DNA of 64,000 nt from Frigoribacterium faeni. GTDB lineage: Bacteria; Actinomycetota; Actinomycetes; Actinomycetales; Microbacteriaceae. The notes beneath the pieces are model-generated. The model saw nothing but the letters and a program-made list of their open reading frames with translations, was not told where the DNA came from and ran no database searches. Position 1 is the first letter of the stretch. Each line of letters opens with the position of its first letter. This document shows, piece after piece, positions 51,502 to 60,049 of the stretch. The stretch is from NCBI RefSeq assembly GCF_011761235.1, contig NZ_JAAOYW010000001.1, forward strand, positions 1,054,781 through 1,118,780. The letters run 5' to 3'. The position numbers and the translations under genes were made by a program.

Positions 51502-52542
51502 CTAGACGGTCGTGGCGTCGTCGACCTCGCCGACCAGCTCCTCGATGATGTCCTCGAGGAAGAGAACGCCGGTCGTCTCGCCCATCACCGACACCGCGCG
51601 GGCGACGTGCGCCCCGCTGCGGCGCATCGACGCCAGGGCGTCCTCGAGGTCGGCGTCGTGCGGCACGGCGCCCAGCCGACGCACCCGCTTCGCCGGCACC
51701 GGCGCGTCGAGCGCCTCGGCCGACGTGAGGTCGAGCACGTCCTTGAGGTGCAGGTAGCCGGTCGGCTGCCCGTCGCCGTCGGTCAGCACGTACCGCGAGT
51801 AGCCGTGCTCGGCGACGGCGAGCTGCACGTCGCGCGGGGTCGCCCCCGGCGCGAGGCGCACCATCTCGTCGACGGGCACCTCGACGTCGCGCACCTTGCG
51901 GGTCGTGAACTCGAACGCGGCCGAGAGGGTGCCCGAGGCGTCGCTGAGCACGCCCTCGCGCGTCGACTGCTGCACGATCGTGGCGACCTCGTCGAGCGTG
52001 TACGTGCTCGTCGCCTCGTCCTTCGGCTCGACCCTGAAGAGCCGCAGCACCGCGTTCGCGATGCCGTTGAGCGACCAGATGACGGGCTTGAACACGGTGG
52101 CCACGAACACCAGCGGAGGCGCGAGCAGCAGCGCCGCCCGGTCCGGGACCGAGAACGACAGGTTCTTCGGGATCATCTCGCCGACGACCACGTGCAGGAA
52201 CGTCACGAGCACGAGCGCGATCACGAACGCGACGACGCCGATGGCCTCGGGCGAGAGGGGCGTCGCGGCCAGCGGGATCTCGAGCAGGTGGTGGATCGCC
52301 GGCTCGGACACGTTCAGGATGACCAGCGAGCAGACGGTGATGCCGAGCTGGCTCGTCGCGAGCATCAGCGTCGCGTGCTCCATCGCCCACAGCGTCGTCT
52401 TCGCGGCCTTGCTGCCGGCCTCGGCCCGCGGCTCGATCTGCGACCGACGGGCCGAGATGACGGCGAACTCGGCGCCGACGAAGAAGCCGTTGACGACCAG
52501 CAGCACGATCAGCCACAGGATCCCGGGCAGGTACTCGTTCAT
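51502..52542 (-). CDS. CNNM/HlyC-CorC family protein with CBS pair (second of two)
   Basis: The 346-residue protein has a CNNM transmembrane domain (WLIVLLVVNGFFVGAEFAVISARRSQIE, TSQLGITVCSLVILN, FLHVVVGEMIPKNLSFS) and two CBS motifs ending VLFLEDIIEELVGEVDD. Such proteins handle Mg2+/Co2+ transport or sensing. It starts within the stop of its paralogue upstream (ATGA overlap), so the two likely act together. It lacks the C-terminal CorC_HlyC domain found in its partner. Confidence 0.9.
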   Translation of the reverse strand: MNEYLPGILWLIVLLVVNGFFVGAEFAVISARRSQIEPRAEAGSKAAKTTLWAMEHATLMLATSQLGITVCSLVILNVSEPAIHHLLEIPLAATPLSPEAIGVVAFVIALVLVTFLHVVVGEMIPKNLSFSVPDRAALLLAPPLVFVATVFKPVIWSLNGIANAVLRLFRVEPKDEATSTYTLDEVATIVQQSTREGVLSDASGTLSAAFEFTTRKVRDVEVPVDEMVRLAPGATPRDVQLAVAEHGYSRYVLTDGDGQPTGYLHLKDVLDLTSAEALDAPVPAKRVRRLGAVPHDADLEDALASMRRSGAHVARAVSVMGETTGVLFLEDIIEELVGEVDDATTV

Positions 52543-53987
52543 CGGTCCAGGTCCTCTCGCAGGGCGGCCACGACCCGGTCGTGGTCGGTGGGGGCCGTCG
52601 CGGCGGCAGGGCCGTCGACCGCCGCACGGTCGGCGGCTGCGGCTGCGGCAGGGGCGGAGGCGGCGGCAGGGGCGCCGGAGGCGGTCGGCAGCTCGGCCGC
52701 GGACGGCACGAACCGCAGGCGCTCGAGCCGCTGCCCGACCACGCGCTCGACGCGCAGCGTGCCGCCGCCGACCTCGACCTCGTCGCCCACCTCGGGCAGG
52801 CGGTCGAGCTGCTCGGTGACGAAGCCCGCGACGGTCTCGTAGTCGCCGTCGTCGGGCACGCGGACCGCGGCGCGGTCCCACAGCTCGTCGGGGCGGAGCG
52901 ACGCGTCGAACACGACGGTGCCCGACGAGCGGACGATGCCGGCACGCGCCCGGTCGTGCTCGTCCTCGAGCTCGCCGACCAGCTCCTCGACGAGGTCCTC
53001 GAGGGTGACCAGCCCGGCGGTGCCGCCGAACTCGTCGGCGACGACCGCGATCTGGAACCCCTCGCGGCGCAGCAGTCCGAGCAGCGTGTCGACGCCCATC
53101 GACTCGGGCACGAACCGCGCGTCGGAGGCGAGGTCGCGGGCGGAGGCCGCGGCCCGGCGCTCGGGAGCCAGCGCGAAGGCCTGCTTGACGTGCACGACGC
53201 CGACGATGTCGTCGCTGTCGTCGCCGATCACGGGGAACCGCGAGAAGCCGCTCGCGAGGGCCGTCTCGACGACGTCCGCCGCGCTGTCGGTGGCCCGGAC
53301 CGTCGTCATCCGCACGCGGGGCGTCATGACGTCGACGGCCGCGTGCTCGGAGAACCTCAGGGTGCGTCCCAGCAGGGTCGCGTGGTCGGCGTCCAGCATG
53401 CCCTCGAGCGCGGACCGGCGCACCAGCGAGCTGAGCTCCTCGGCCGACCGGGAGCCGGACAGCTCCTCCTTCGGCTCGATGCCCATCCGGCGGATGGCCG
53501 CGTTCGCCGTGCCGTTGAACGCCACGATGACCGGCTTGAACACGGTCGTGAAGACCGTCATGAACGGCACCACGGCCTTGGCGGTCGCCAGCGGCAGGGC
53601 CAGCGCGAAGTTCTTCGGCACGAGCTCGCCGATCACCATCGAGAAGAGGGTGGCGATCACGATGCCCGTCACGGCGCCCACCACGGGCACGACCGCGGCC
53701 GGCACGCCGAGGTCCTGCAGCGGCGACGAGAGCAGCGAGCTGATCGCGGGCTCGAAGGTGTAGCCGGTGAGCAGCGTCGTCAGGGTGATGCCGAGCTGGG
53801 CCCCCGAGAGGTGCGTCGAGGTGATGCGGAGCGCCGAGATCGTCGGCGCGAGGCGCTTCTCGCCGCGGGCCTGTCGGGCCTCGAGGTCGCCGCGGTCGAG
53901 GTTCACGAGCGCGAACTCGGACGCGACGAAGAAGCCGGTGCCGACGGTCAGGACCAGACCGACGGCGAGCATGGCCCACTCGTTCAT
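52539..53987 (-). CDS. CNNM/HlyC-CorC family protein with CBS pair and CorC domain (first of two)
   Basis: The 482-residue protein has a CNNM domain (LAVGLVLTVGTGFFVASEFALVNLDRGDLEARQ, STHLSGAQLGITLTTLLTGY, FSMVIGELVPKNFALALP), a CBS pair (VMTPRVRMTTVRA, IVGVVHVKQAF), VADEFGGTAGLVTLEDLVEELVGELEDE, then a CorC_HlyC domain and a roughly 60-residue Ala-rich tail. ATG 53987 with GAGGAGG upstream is the natural start. The tandem pair is typical of actinobacteria and is thought to act in divalent cation homeostasis. Confidence 0.92.
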   Translation of the reverse strand: MNEWAMLAVGLVLTVGTGFFVASEFALVNLDRGDLEARQARGEKRLAPTISALRITSTHLSGAQLGITLTTLLTGYTFEPAISSLLSSPLQDLGVPAAVVPVVGAVTGIVIATLFSMVIGELVPKNFALALPLATAKAVVPFMTVFTTVFKPVIVAFNGTANAAIRRMGIEPKEELSGSRSAEELSSLVRRSALEGMLDADHATLLGRTLRFSEHAAVDVMTPRVRMTTVRATDSAADVVETALASGFSRFPVIGDDSDDIVGVVHVKQAFALAPERRAAASARDLASDARFVPESMGVDTLLGLLRREGFQIAVVADEFGGTAGLVTLEDLVEELVGELEDEHDRARAGIVRSSGTVVFDASLRPDELWDRAAVRVPDDGDYETVAGFVTEQLDRLPEVGDEVEVGGGTLRVERVVGQRLERLRFVPSAAELPTASGAPAAASAPAAAAAADRAAVDGPAAATAPTDHDRVVAALREDLDR

Positions 53988-54161
53988 CGAGCCCCTCCTC
54001 GCTGGTCGACGACGCACGGGGGCGTCGGGGCGCGGAGGGGCACGGGCATGTGAGAGGGAGGGTCGTCCATGCGGCGAGGATAAGGAGGCGAGCCGCACCT
54101 TGGCTGGGAACGTGCAGGCCGTGCACGCGCCCCGACCCGTGCCCGCTCCGTGCCCGTTCCC

Positions 54162-54401
54162 CTAGGCGCGGACCAACAGCTCGCCCACCTCGCAGTCGAG
54201 GGCGTCGCAGATCGCCACGAGGGTGCTGAACCGGATCGCCCTGGCCCGGTCGTTCTTGAGCACCGAGAGGTTGACGACGCTGACGCCGACGAGCTCGCTC
54301 AGCCGCGCCAGGGTCAGGCCCCGCTCGGCGAGCAGCTCGTCGAGGCGGCAGTGCACCCCGCCCGGGTCGTCGCCCCCGGACTCGGACGCGTCTCGCGCCA
54401 C
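54162..54401 (-). CDS. XRE-type HTH regulator (YozG-like)
   Basis: The 79-residue single-domain HTH protein (DELLAERGLTLARLSELVGVSVVNLSVLKNDRARAIRFSTLVAICDALDCEVGELL) starts at GTG 54401, three bases after the upstream DUF2975 stop. The DUF2975-HTH pair is a recurrent two-gene unit in bacteria. It probably binds the twin 17-bp sites ahead of the operon (55098-55146). Confidence 0.9.
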   Translation of the reverse strand: MARDASESGGDDPGGVHCRLDELLAERGLTLARLSELVGVSVVNLSVLKNDRARAIRFSTLVAICDALDCEVGELLVRA

Positions 54402-54404
54402 CGG

Positions 54405-55088
54405 TCAGACCAGCCCGTCGGTGTCGCGCTGCAGGCGCTCGCCGACCTCGAAGGCGGCCGCCACCAGCGCGAGGCCCAGGCCGACGAGCCAGGGGGTCGG
54501 GCTGAACGTCGCGGCGACGGGGAAGACGTCGAGGCGGCCCAGCTGGTCGACGACGGAGAAGGCCCCGGCCGCCCCGACGGCCTGGCTCGCGGCCCCGCCG
54601 ACCAGCAGGGCCAGGGCGGCGCCGGCGACGGACCAGGTGGCCGCCCGCCGGAACGGGCGGCCGACGAGCAGCGCCCGCCCCAGCATCGCCGCGCACAGGG
54701 CGACGGCCACGTGCGTCAGGGCCCCGAGGAGGTGCGCGAGGGCGAGGACCAGGACGGTGCCCGAGCCGAGCCCCGCGACGGAGACGACGGCCGTCGGGAA
54801 CCGGGCCGCCTCGACGACGGCGCCGCCGCCTCCTGCGCCCTCGACGCCGGGGACGGCGGCGGCGCCGTCCGCGGTGAGGAGCTCGACGGTCGTCGTGCTC
54901 GCGCCCAGCCGGGCCACGAGGTCGACGACGCCGACGCCGAGGGCGACGGCTGCGTAGGCGAGGGCGAGCACCGTCACGGCGAGGACGGCGCCTCGTTCGA
55001 GGCGGGCGGCCCGGTCGGGTCGGTCAGGTCGGGCTGATCGGTCGGCCCGGGCAGGCGCGCGGTCGGGCTCGGAGCGGGAGGCGGCCAT
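54405..55088 (-). CDS. DUF2975 membrane protein
   Basis: The 227-residue protein has a charged N-terminus and four hydrophobic segments (AVLAVTVLALAYAAVALGVGVV, VLVLALAHLLGALTHVAVAL, WSVAGAALALLVGGAASQ, WLVGLGLALVAAAFEVG), the DUF2975 layout, with the conserved GRPFRRAA before helix 3. The function is unknown; it is usually paired with a YozG-like regulator as here. ATG 55088 is preceded by AGGAG; an earlier frame start at 55154 lies within the operator region. Confidence 0.85.
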   Translation of the reverse strand: MAASRSEPDRAPARADRSARPDRPDRAARLERGAVLAVTVLALAYAAVALGVGVVDLVARLGASTTTVELLTADGAAAVPGVEGAGGGGAVVEAARFPTAVVSVAGLGSGTVLVLALAHLLGALTHVAVALCAAMLGRALLVGRPFRRAATWSVAGAALALLVGGAASQAVGAAGAFSVVDQLGRLDVFPVAATFSPTPWLVGLGLALVAAAFEVGERLQRDTDGLV

Positions 55089-55097
55089 GGTGGCTCC

Positions 55098-55146
55098 TAT
55101 CGATGATCGATATGCACGAGCCTCGACCATATCGATGATCGACATG
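55098..55146. promoter_or_regulatory. Twin operators of the DUF2975-XRE operon
   Basis: TATCGATGATCGATATG (55098-55114) and TATCGATGATCGACATG (55130-55146) are direct repeats 32 bp apart, about three helical turns. Each contains a near-perfect palindrome TATCGAT-G-ATCGATA. The AT-rich stretch stands out in this genome and overlaps the promoter. Confidence 0.75.
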
Positions 55147-55210
55147 CTCCGCAACGGTGGCCGTCGGCGGGAGCCTCTACGCTGGGAGCCGATCGATCGG
55201 AGACACCACG

Positions 55211-56005
55211 GTGACTGACATGAGCCTCCGGCTGCCGACCCGGCGCTTCCGCGCCGTCTTCGCGCTGGGCCCGCGCCACGCGGCGACCCTGCCGCTGCCG
55301 ACCTCGCTCGGCAAACCCAACCTCTTCGGCGAGTGGGACGACGAGACCGAGCTCACCAGCCTCTACGTCGGCTTCGGCACCGGTCAGGTGCACCTCGACG
55401 CCCTCGACGGCGGCGGGGCCGAGCACCACTTCCACGACGCCGCGGGCGACGACACCGACACGAGCCCGTGGGGCCCCGGCGACACCGCCCAGGTCGTGGC
55501 CTGGTCGACCGCCCTGCTCACCGACGTGCAGGCGCTGATGCCGGGCCTCGTCGACGACGTCGACGACGCCGCCGCGTGGCACGACTCGGGCTTCGACCTC
55601 TGGGTGTGCGAGGTCGAGGAGCCCACGCACCTCGACCTGGTCGAGGTCGACATCGAGGGCGAGCTGCTGACCCTGCCCTGGCTCGGCGCCGGGCACGTCG
55701 AGCACGACCACGTCGAGGAGGCGCCCGACGACGAGCGCGAGCACCCGATCGCGCTGCTCTGGGCGGCCGACGAGCTGCGCACGCCCGACCGCCCGATCGC
55801 CGAGGCGTGGCTGCGGCCGGGCACCGAGCAGACCGTCACGCGAGCGCTGCCCGGCGTCGACTGGACCGCGGTCGGCATGCCCGCCGACGAGGTGCTCTCG
55901 TGGCTCGAGGGCATCTACCTGAACCACCACGTGCTGCCCGACCCGGCCGGCACGATCCTCACGGGCGTGCTCGAGCGCCTGGGCGGCATCGACGGGATCG
56001 ACTAG
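55211..56005 (+). CDS. Hypothetical protein, 264 aa, acidic
   Basis: An acidic, Trp/Asp-rich cytoplasmic protein: RFRAVFALGPRHAATLPLPTSLGKPNLFGEWDDETELTSLYVGFG, GPGDTAQVVAWSTALLTDVQALMPGLVDDVDDAAAWHDS, GVDWTAVGMPADEVLSWLEGIYLNHH. I do not recognise the family; no catalytic motif stands out. GTG 55211 with GGAG 9 bp upstream is chosen, and ATG 55220 is also possible. It is divergent from the DUF2975 operon, so the twin operators might affect both. Confidence 0.6.
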   Translation: MTDMSLRLPTRRFRAVFALGPRHAATLPLPTSLGKPNLFGEWDDETELTSLYVGFGTGQVHLDALDGGGAEHHFHDAAGDDTDTSPWGPGDTAQVVAWSTALLTDVQALMPGLVDDVDDAAAWHDSGFDLWVCEVEEPTHLDLVEVDIEGELLTLPWLGAGHVEHDHVEEAPDDEREHPIALLWAADELRTPDRPIAEAWLRPGTEQTVTRALPGVDWTAVGMPADEVLSWLEGIYLNHHVLPDPAGTILTGVLERLGGIDGID

Positions 56006-56059
56006 CCCGACCCGGGCCCGGACGCCCGGGCTCGGACCAGCTCGCCCGGGCGGCCCGAC

Positions 56060-56371
56060 TCAGACCAGGTCGCCCGATTCGGACAGCGACGGCTCCTCGG
56101 GGCCGGTGAGCTGGAAGTCGTGCACCTCTCGGTGCCGCACCTCCGCCTCCTCCTCGTCGGAGGGGCCTGCGCCGCGGAAGTCGTCGAGCGCCTGCTGCGA
56201 CACCCACCGCTCGGCCACGTTGACGCGGCTCGGGTCGACGATGTCGGGCGAGAGCGCGTAGTCGAGGCAGCCGGGCGCGTCGCGGCCGGCCTCGACGAGG
56301 CTGACGGAGGAGGCGAGGTAGTCGTCGCGCAGTTCGGGGTCGACGAGCAGGTGTCCGGTCACGATGATCAT
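56060..56371 (-). CDS. Antibiotic biosynthesis monooxygenase (ABM/YgiN-like)
   Basis: The 103-residue ferredoxin-like ABM domain reads MIIVTGHLLVDPELRDDYLASSVSLVEAGRDAPGCLDYALSPDIVDPSRVNVAERWVSQQALDDF. Members act as small cofactor-free quinol or aldehyde oxygenases or stress proteins. The gene stands alone. The C-terminal 20 residues are acidic. Confidence 0.88.
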   Translation of the reverse strand: MIIVTGHLLVDPELRDDYLASSVSLVEAGRDAPGCLDYALSPDIVDPSRVNVAERWVSQQALDDFRGAGPSDEEEAEVRHREVHDFQLTGPEEPSLSESGDLV

Positions 56372-56465
56372 GGCTGCGAGTCAACACCGCACGACCGACG
56401 CCCGCGGGGTGTCCCTCGTCGTTCAGGAGCCCGCGTCCTGATCCGTGCTCCCGGGGGGACGCCGA

Positions 56466-56491
56466 GTCCTGAGTCGTGCACGACTCAGGAC
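56466..56491. repeat. 26-bp perfect palindrome
   Basis: GTCCTGAGTCGTG and its complement meet without a spacer. GTGCACGACTCAGG (56476-56489) within it resembles the 86-bp elements' end motif with GTGCA in place of GTCGA. Partners CCTGATCCGTGC (56437-56448) and CCTGCATGGTGC (56508-56519) flank it. Confidence 0.7.
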
Positions 56492-56540
56492 CGGCGGCGC
56501 CCGTGTTCCTGCATGGTGCGAGCTCCGTCGACGGCGGGTG

Positions 56541-56586
56541 TTCCGGGCCGAGGGCGGGTCGGCGGCGACCCGCCCTCGGCCCGGAA
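56541..56586. repeat. Perfect 20-bp stem hairpin
   Basis: TTCCGGGCCGAGGGCGGGTC and its exact complement flank GGCGGC. A third partial copy of the right arm, GACCCGCCCTCGG, follows at 56587-56599. Confidence 0.7.
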
Positions 56587-56637
56587 GACCCGCCCTCGGC
56601 GCCAGCGCGCGCGGCACGAGCCGCGCCGCGCGCGCAG

Positions 56638-56676
56638 CACGAGGGCCCCACGACGGTGCGTCGTGGGGCCCTCGTG
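56638..56676 (-). terminator. Terminator of the GlsB-family gene
   Basis: CACGAGGGCCCCACGAC (56638-56654) pairs perfectly with GTCGTGGGGCCCTCGTG (56660-56676) around GGTGC, 20 bp after the stop at 56697. Confidence 0.8.
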
Positions 56677-56696
56677 AGGCGTGGTGCGGGTCGCGA

Positions 56697-56975
56697 CTAG
56701 CGGCGAGCCGTGCGGCCGCCGCGCACCTTGAGGTAGATGACGAGGACGATGATCGCCCCGATGATCGAGCCGATGATGCCCGACGTCTGGAAGAAGCCGT
56801 CGGGGTTGCGGCCGGGGAACAGCAGGTAGCCGAGGAACCCGCCGACGAACGAGCCGATGACGCCCAGGAGGATCGTCATGGGGATCGAGATGTCCTGCTT
56901 GCCGGGCACGACCAGGCGGGCGACGGCGCCGGCGATGAGGCCGATCACGACGAGGCTGACGATGAGACCGATCAT
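56697..56975 (-). CDS. GlsB/YeaQ/YmgE family stress-response membrane protein
   Basis: The 92-residue protein has three short hydrophobic segments and the transglycosylase-associated/GlsB pattern: LVVIGLIAGAVARLVVPGKQDISIPMTILLGVIGSFVGGFLGYLLF and IIGSIIGAIIVLVIYLKV, with a basic C-terminus. The family is small inner-membrane stress proteins of uncertain function. A strong hairpin follows. Confidence 0.93.
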   Translation of the reverse strand: MIGLIVSLVVIGLIAGAVARLVVPGKQDISIPMTILLGVIGSFVGGFLGYLLFPGRNPDGFFQTSGIIGSIIGAIIVLVIYLKVRGGRTARR

Positions 56976-57079
56976 GGTGTTCTCCTTGCTGTTCCGTGCC
57001 CCAGCGGCACGTGGGAACGGCCGGGTCGGCCGCGACCCCAGGCAACCACTCGGGGCCGGTCGGCGTCACATCTCGGTCG

Positions 57080-57904
57080 TCAGCTGCGCCACCACTCGTC
57101 GACCGGGCTCGCCGGCACGCGCCGCTTGTGCTCGGTCGCGAGGTAGCGCGCCTCGATCAGCTCGGCGATCGCGTCGTCGACGTCGTGGCCCTCGAGGTAG
57201 TCGTCGATGTCGGCGTAGGTGAGGCCGAGGTTGGCCTCGTCGGTCTGGCCGGGGGTCTCGTCGAGCAGGTCGGCGGTCGGCGCCTTCTCGTACAGCCGGG
57301 CCGGGGCGCCGAGGTGGGCGAGCAGCGCCTTGCCCTGGCGCTTGCTGAGGCCGGTCAGCGGCACGAGGTCGACGCCACCGTCGCCGTACTTGGTGAAGAA
57401 GCCCGTGAGCGCCTCGGCGGCGTGGTCGGTGCCGACGACGAGCATGCCGCGCTCGCCCGCGATCGCGTACTGCGCGACCATGCGGGTGCGGGCCTTGACG
57501 TTGCCCTTGGCGAAGTCGCTGAGGGGGGCGCCGGTGGCCTCGAGGACGTCCTGGGCGGTGCCGTCGACGCCGTGCTGGATGTTGACGGTCAGCCCCTCGG
57601 CGCCGTCGATGAAGCGCAGGGCGAGCTGTGCGTCGTCCTCGTCGGCCTGCACCTTGTACGGCATGCGCACGGTGACGAGCTCGGCCGACCCGCCGTCGCG
57701 GCGGACGCCCTCGACCGCGAGCTGGCAGAGCCGCCCGGCGAGCGTGCTGTCCTGGCCGCCGCTGATGGCGAGCACGAACCCGGCGGCACCGGTGGTCTCG
57801 AGGTAGTCGCGGAGGAACGCGACCCGGCCCTCGACCTCGGCGGCCGGGTCGATCTCGGGACGGACGGCGAGCTCGGAGATGATGGTGGCCTGCAGCGCTC
57901 TCAT
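57080..57904 (-). CDS. nadE: NH3-dependent NAD+ synthetase
   Basis: The 274-residue protein matches the short ammonia-dependent form: ATP-pyrophosphatase loop [20 protein letters not shown] near residue 43, [26 protein letters not shown], and [27 protein letters not shown]. It converts deamido-NAD+ to NAD+ with ATP and NH3. No glutaminase domain is fused. Confidence 0.95.
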   Translation of the reverse strand: MRALQATIISELAVRPEIDPAAEVEGRVAFLRDYLETTGAAGFVLAISGGQDSTLAGRLCQLAVEGVRRDGGSAELVTVRMPYKVQADEDDAQLALRFIDGAEGLTVNIQHGVDGTAQDVLEATGAPLSDFAKGNVKARTRMVAQYAIAGERGMLVVGTDHAAEALTGFFTKYGDGGVDLVPLTGLSKRQGKALLAHLGAPARLYEKAPTADLLDETPGQTDEANLGLTYADIDDYLEGHDVDDAIAELIEARYLATEHKRRVPASPVDEWWRS

Positions 57905-57975
57905 GCGACGACTCTAGCCACGTGCCGTGCCCGGGGCACCTGCCGCCGCGACCTCGCCCGAGGTCGTGCGCCCGA

Positions 57976-58071
57976 CTACTTCGACGTCGACAGAGCGGCG
58001 AACGCGGCGACGGTCAGCACGAGGCCGACGAGGGTGATCGCGCTGACGAGTCCGATGAAGAATTCGGCCAT
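57976..58071 (-). CDS. 31-residue membrane microprotein
   Basis: A short ORF encodes MAEFFIGLVSAITLVGLVLT followed by VAAFAALSTSK: one transmembrane helix with a short basic end. The ATG at 58071 is preceded at ideal distance by AGGAG (58077-58081 on the complement). Small single-helix proteins of this kind often attach to larger membrane complexes; no partner can be named. It lies 42 bp from the lipase-like gene stop and could share its transcript. Confidence 0.55.
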   Translation of the reverse strand: MAEFFIGLVSAITLVGLVLTVAAFAALSTSK

Positions 58072-58113
58072 GGGTGGCTCCTGCCGGTCGAGGTGACGTG
58101 TCGGTCCATCCTC

Positions 58114-58896
58114 TCAGACGCCTCCTGGACGTGGCTCCCCGTCGCCGCGCGCCTCCGCGCCCCCGTCAGCCCCGGGCGCCGGCCGACCGGCCACCGCGAG
58201 CACCGTCGCGATGGTGCGCGGGTGGGCCAGCACGCGGAAGTGCCCGCCCGTCGGCAGCTGCACGTTGTCGGCGCCGACGAGCACGCTGCTCTCGGGGATG
58301 TGCGGGTCGAACTCGCCGTAGATCGACGTGATGCGCGCGTTGACGGCCTCGTCGCGCGAGAGCAGCAGGGTCGTCGCGTCCCGCGGCGAGAACGCCCGCA
58401 GGCTGGGCAGCAGCAGCCAGGGCGCCCAGCGCGAGCCGCTGAACGGCGTGCAGACGGCGACCATCCGGTCGACCCGGCGGGTGTCGTCGAGCAGGGCCAT
58501 CAGGTACTTGCCGATCAGCCCGCCCTTGCTGTGCGCGACGACGACGACGTCGTGCAGGTCGTGCTCGACGACGTAGGCGGCCACGTCGCGGGCCGTCGCC
58601 TCGACCGGTCGCCCGTTGCGGCCGAGCGAGTCGAGCACGTGCACGGGGTGCCCCTCGTCGTGCACCCGGGCGATGAGGGGGCGCAGGAACGCCCACGTCT
58701 CCCAGATGCCGGGCAGCACCAGCACGGGTCGCCCGTCGCCCGACAGGTAGTCGTCGGCCCCGCGCGGCGAGACGACGGCCCGCAGCTGCCACCACGCGGC
58801 GAAGGCGTAGTCCTGCAGCCACCACGCGCCGTGGCGCAGCAGGCGGCGGAGCGGGCGGCGAGGGGGCCGAGGAGGCGCGGGGAGGTCGTGCGACAT
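58114..58896 (-). CDS. Alpha/beta hydrolase, lipase-like
   Basis: The 260-residue protein has RPVLVLPGIWETWAFLRPLI, nucleophile elbow VVVAHSKGGLIGKYLM (Ser near residue 128), TPFSGSRWAPWLL, an Asp/Glu region at FDPHIPESSVL and a C-terminal catalytic His in GGHFRVLAHP. It resembles secreted triacylglycerol lipase/PGAP1-like hydrolases but has no signal peptide; the first 30 residues are Arg/Pro-rich. The substrate is probably a lipid ester. Confidence 0.85.
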   Translation of the reverse strand: MSHDLPAPPRPPRRPLRRLLRHGAWWLQDYAFAAWWQLRAVVSPRGADDYLSGDGRPVLVLPGIWETWAFLRPLIARVHDEGHPVHVLDSLGRNGRPVEATARDVAAYVVEHDLHDVVVVAHSKGGLIGKYLMALLDDTRRVDRMVAVCTPFSGSRWAPWLLLPSLRAFSPRDATTLLLSRDEAVNARITSIYGEFDPHIPESSVLVGADNVQLPTGGHFRVLAHPRTIATVLAVAGRPAPGADGGAEARGDGEPRPGGV

Positions 58897-58986
58897 GGTC
58901 CCTGCAGGGTAGGGGGCCGGGTCGCGGCTGTCCGCGAGCGGTGCCGGGGAGGTGCGACGCGCCTCCTGCGTGTGAGGATGTGGCCG

Positions 58987-59955
58987 ATGGACGAGCGCGA
59001 CGAGACCGGGGCGGCACCGCCGGCGTTCCGTCGCGCCGTGCACGGCGACGACCTCGACGGGGCCCGCGACCTCTACGAGGCGCAGTACCCGGGCGAGGGC
59101 TTCCGGCTCGAGCGGCTCGACCACCCGTTCGAGTACCGCTACGCGGCCGTCGGCGACGACGACGTCTCGCTGCGCACCTCCGAGTTCCGCGGGTCGGCGC
59201 GCGGCACGGCCGACGCCGTGCCCGAGTACGTCGTCTCGTGGCTCGTCGAGGGCCGGGGCGTGGTCGACGTCGGCCGGGACGAGGTGGCGCTGCAGCCGCT
59301 CGTGCCCCGCGTCGCGCCGACCCGCGCGTACGCCTTCGACTTCGCCGACTACCGGCAGCGGCTCGTGCACGTCAGCGCGGCCCACCTCGAGCGGCTGGCC
59401 GTCGAGCGCGGCGACGTCGCCGCGGGGCCCGTGCAGTTCTTCCACGCCGCTCCCCTCGCCGAGACGGCGCTGCGGCGGTGGCGGACGGTCGTGTCCGAGA
59501 CGACGCCCGTGCTGCTCGACCTGGCCGCGACCCCGCTCGAGCGGTCCGAGGCGGGGCGGCGGCTGGCCCTGGCCGTGCTCGACGCGTTCCCGCACGAGAC
59601 CGGCCAGGCCGCCCCCGCGGTGCTCGCCGCCGGGTCGCGGCGCCTGGCCCGCGCCGTCGAGTACCTGCACGCGCACGCCCACGAGCCGATCGGCGTGACG
59701 GAGGTCGCCGCGGCCGCCGACCTGAGCGTCCGGGGGCTGCAGGTGGCCCTGCAGCGCACCTTCGACCTGAGCCCGACCGAGCTGCTGCGGCAGATCCGGC
59801 TCGACCGGGTCCGGGCCGATCTCGAGGCGGCGACGCCCGAGACGACGACGGTGTCGGCGGTCGCCCGGCACTGGGGCTTCAGCCACCTCGGGCGCTTCTC
59901 GGCGGTGTACCGCGACCGCTTCGGCGAGCAGCCGAGCGCGACGCTGCGGGGCTGA
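58987..59955 (+). CDS. AraC-family transcriptional regulator
   Basis: The 322-residue protein has an N-terminal AraC-binding-like domain (RDLYEAQYPGEGFRLERLDHPFEYRYAAVGDDDVSLRTSEF) and a C-terminal double HTH (RRLARAVEYLHAHAHEPIGVTEVAAAADLSVRGLQVALQRTFDLSPTELLRQIRLDRVRADL, RHWGFSHLGRFSAVYRDRFGEQPSATL). It is divergent from the lipase-like gene, which it may regulate. ATG 58978 is an alternative start three codons upstream. Confidence 0.9.
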   Translation: MDERDETGAAPPAFRRAVHGDDLDGARDLYEAQYPGEGFRLERLDHPFEYRYAAVGDDDVSLRTSEFRGSARGTADAVPEYVVSWLVEGRGVVDVGRDEVALQPLVPRVAPTRAYAFDFADYRQRLVHVSAAHLERLAVERGDVAAGPVQFFHAAPLAETALRRWRTVVSETTPVLLDLAATPLERSEAGRRLALAVLDAFPHETGQAAPAVLAAGSRRLARAVEYLHAHAHEPIGVTEVAAAADLSVRGLQVALQRTFDLSPTELLRQIRLDRVRADLEAATPETTTVSAVARHWGFSHLGRFSAVYRDRFGEQPSATLRG

Positions 59956-60049
59956 CGCAGCGCTGCCGCCGGCCGGGCCGCCGGTCGGGGCCGCCTGCCA
60001 GGGGCGCGCCGAGCGGGCGGGCGAGGCCGAGTGGTGGCAACGTGGCAGG

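Larger units (their letters stand above)
56372..56696. other. Gene-free region of nested palindromes
   Basis: No gene. It contains a 26-bp perfect palindrome (56466-56491) with further TCAGGA/TCCTGA arms around it (56421-56520), a 20-bp-stem hairpin (56541-56586) and the GlsB-gene terminator (56638-56676). Confidence 0.7.

Noticed and set aside
51502-54696. Single 1064-codon frame over both CNNM genes
   Set aside because: Only the last 346 codons (from 52542) are protein-like; the rest is out of frame with the real upstream paralogue.
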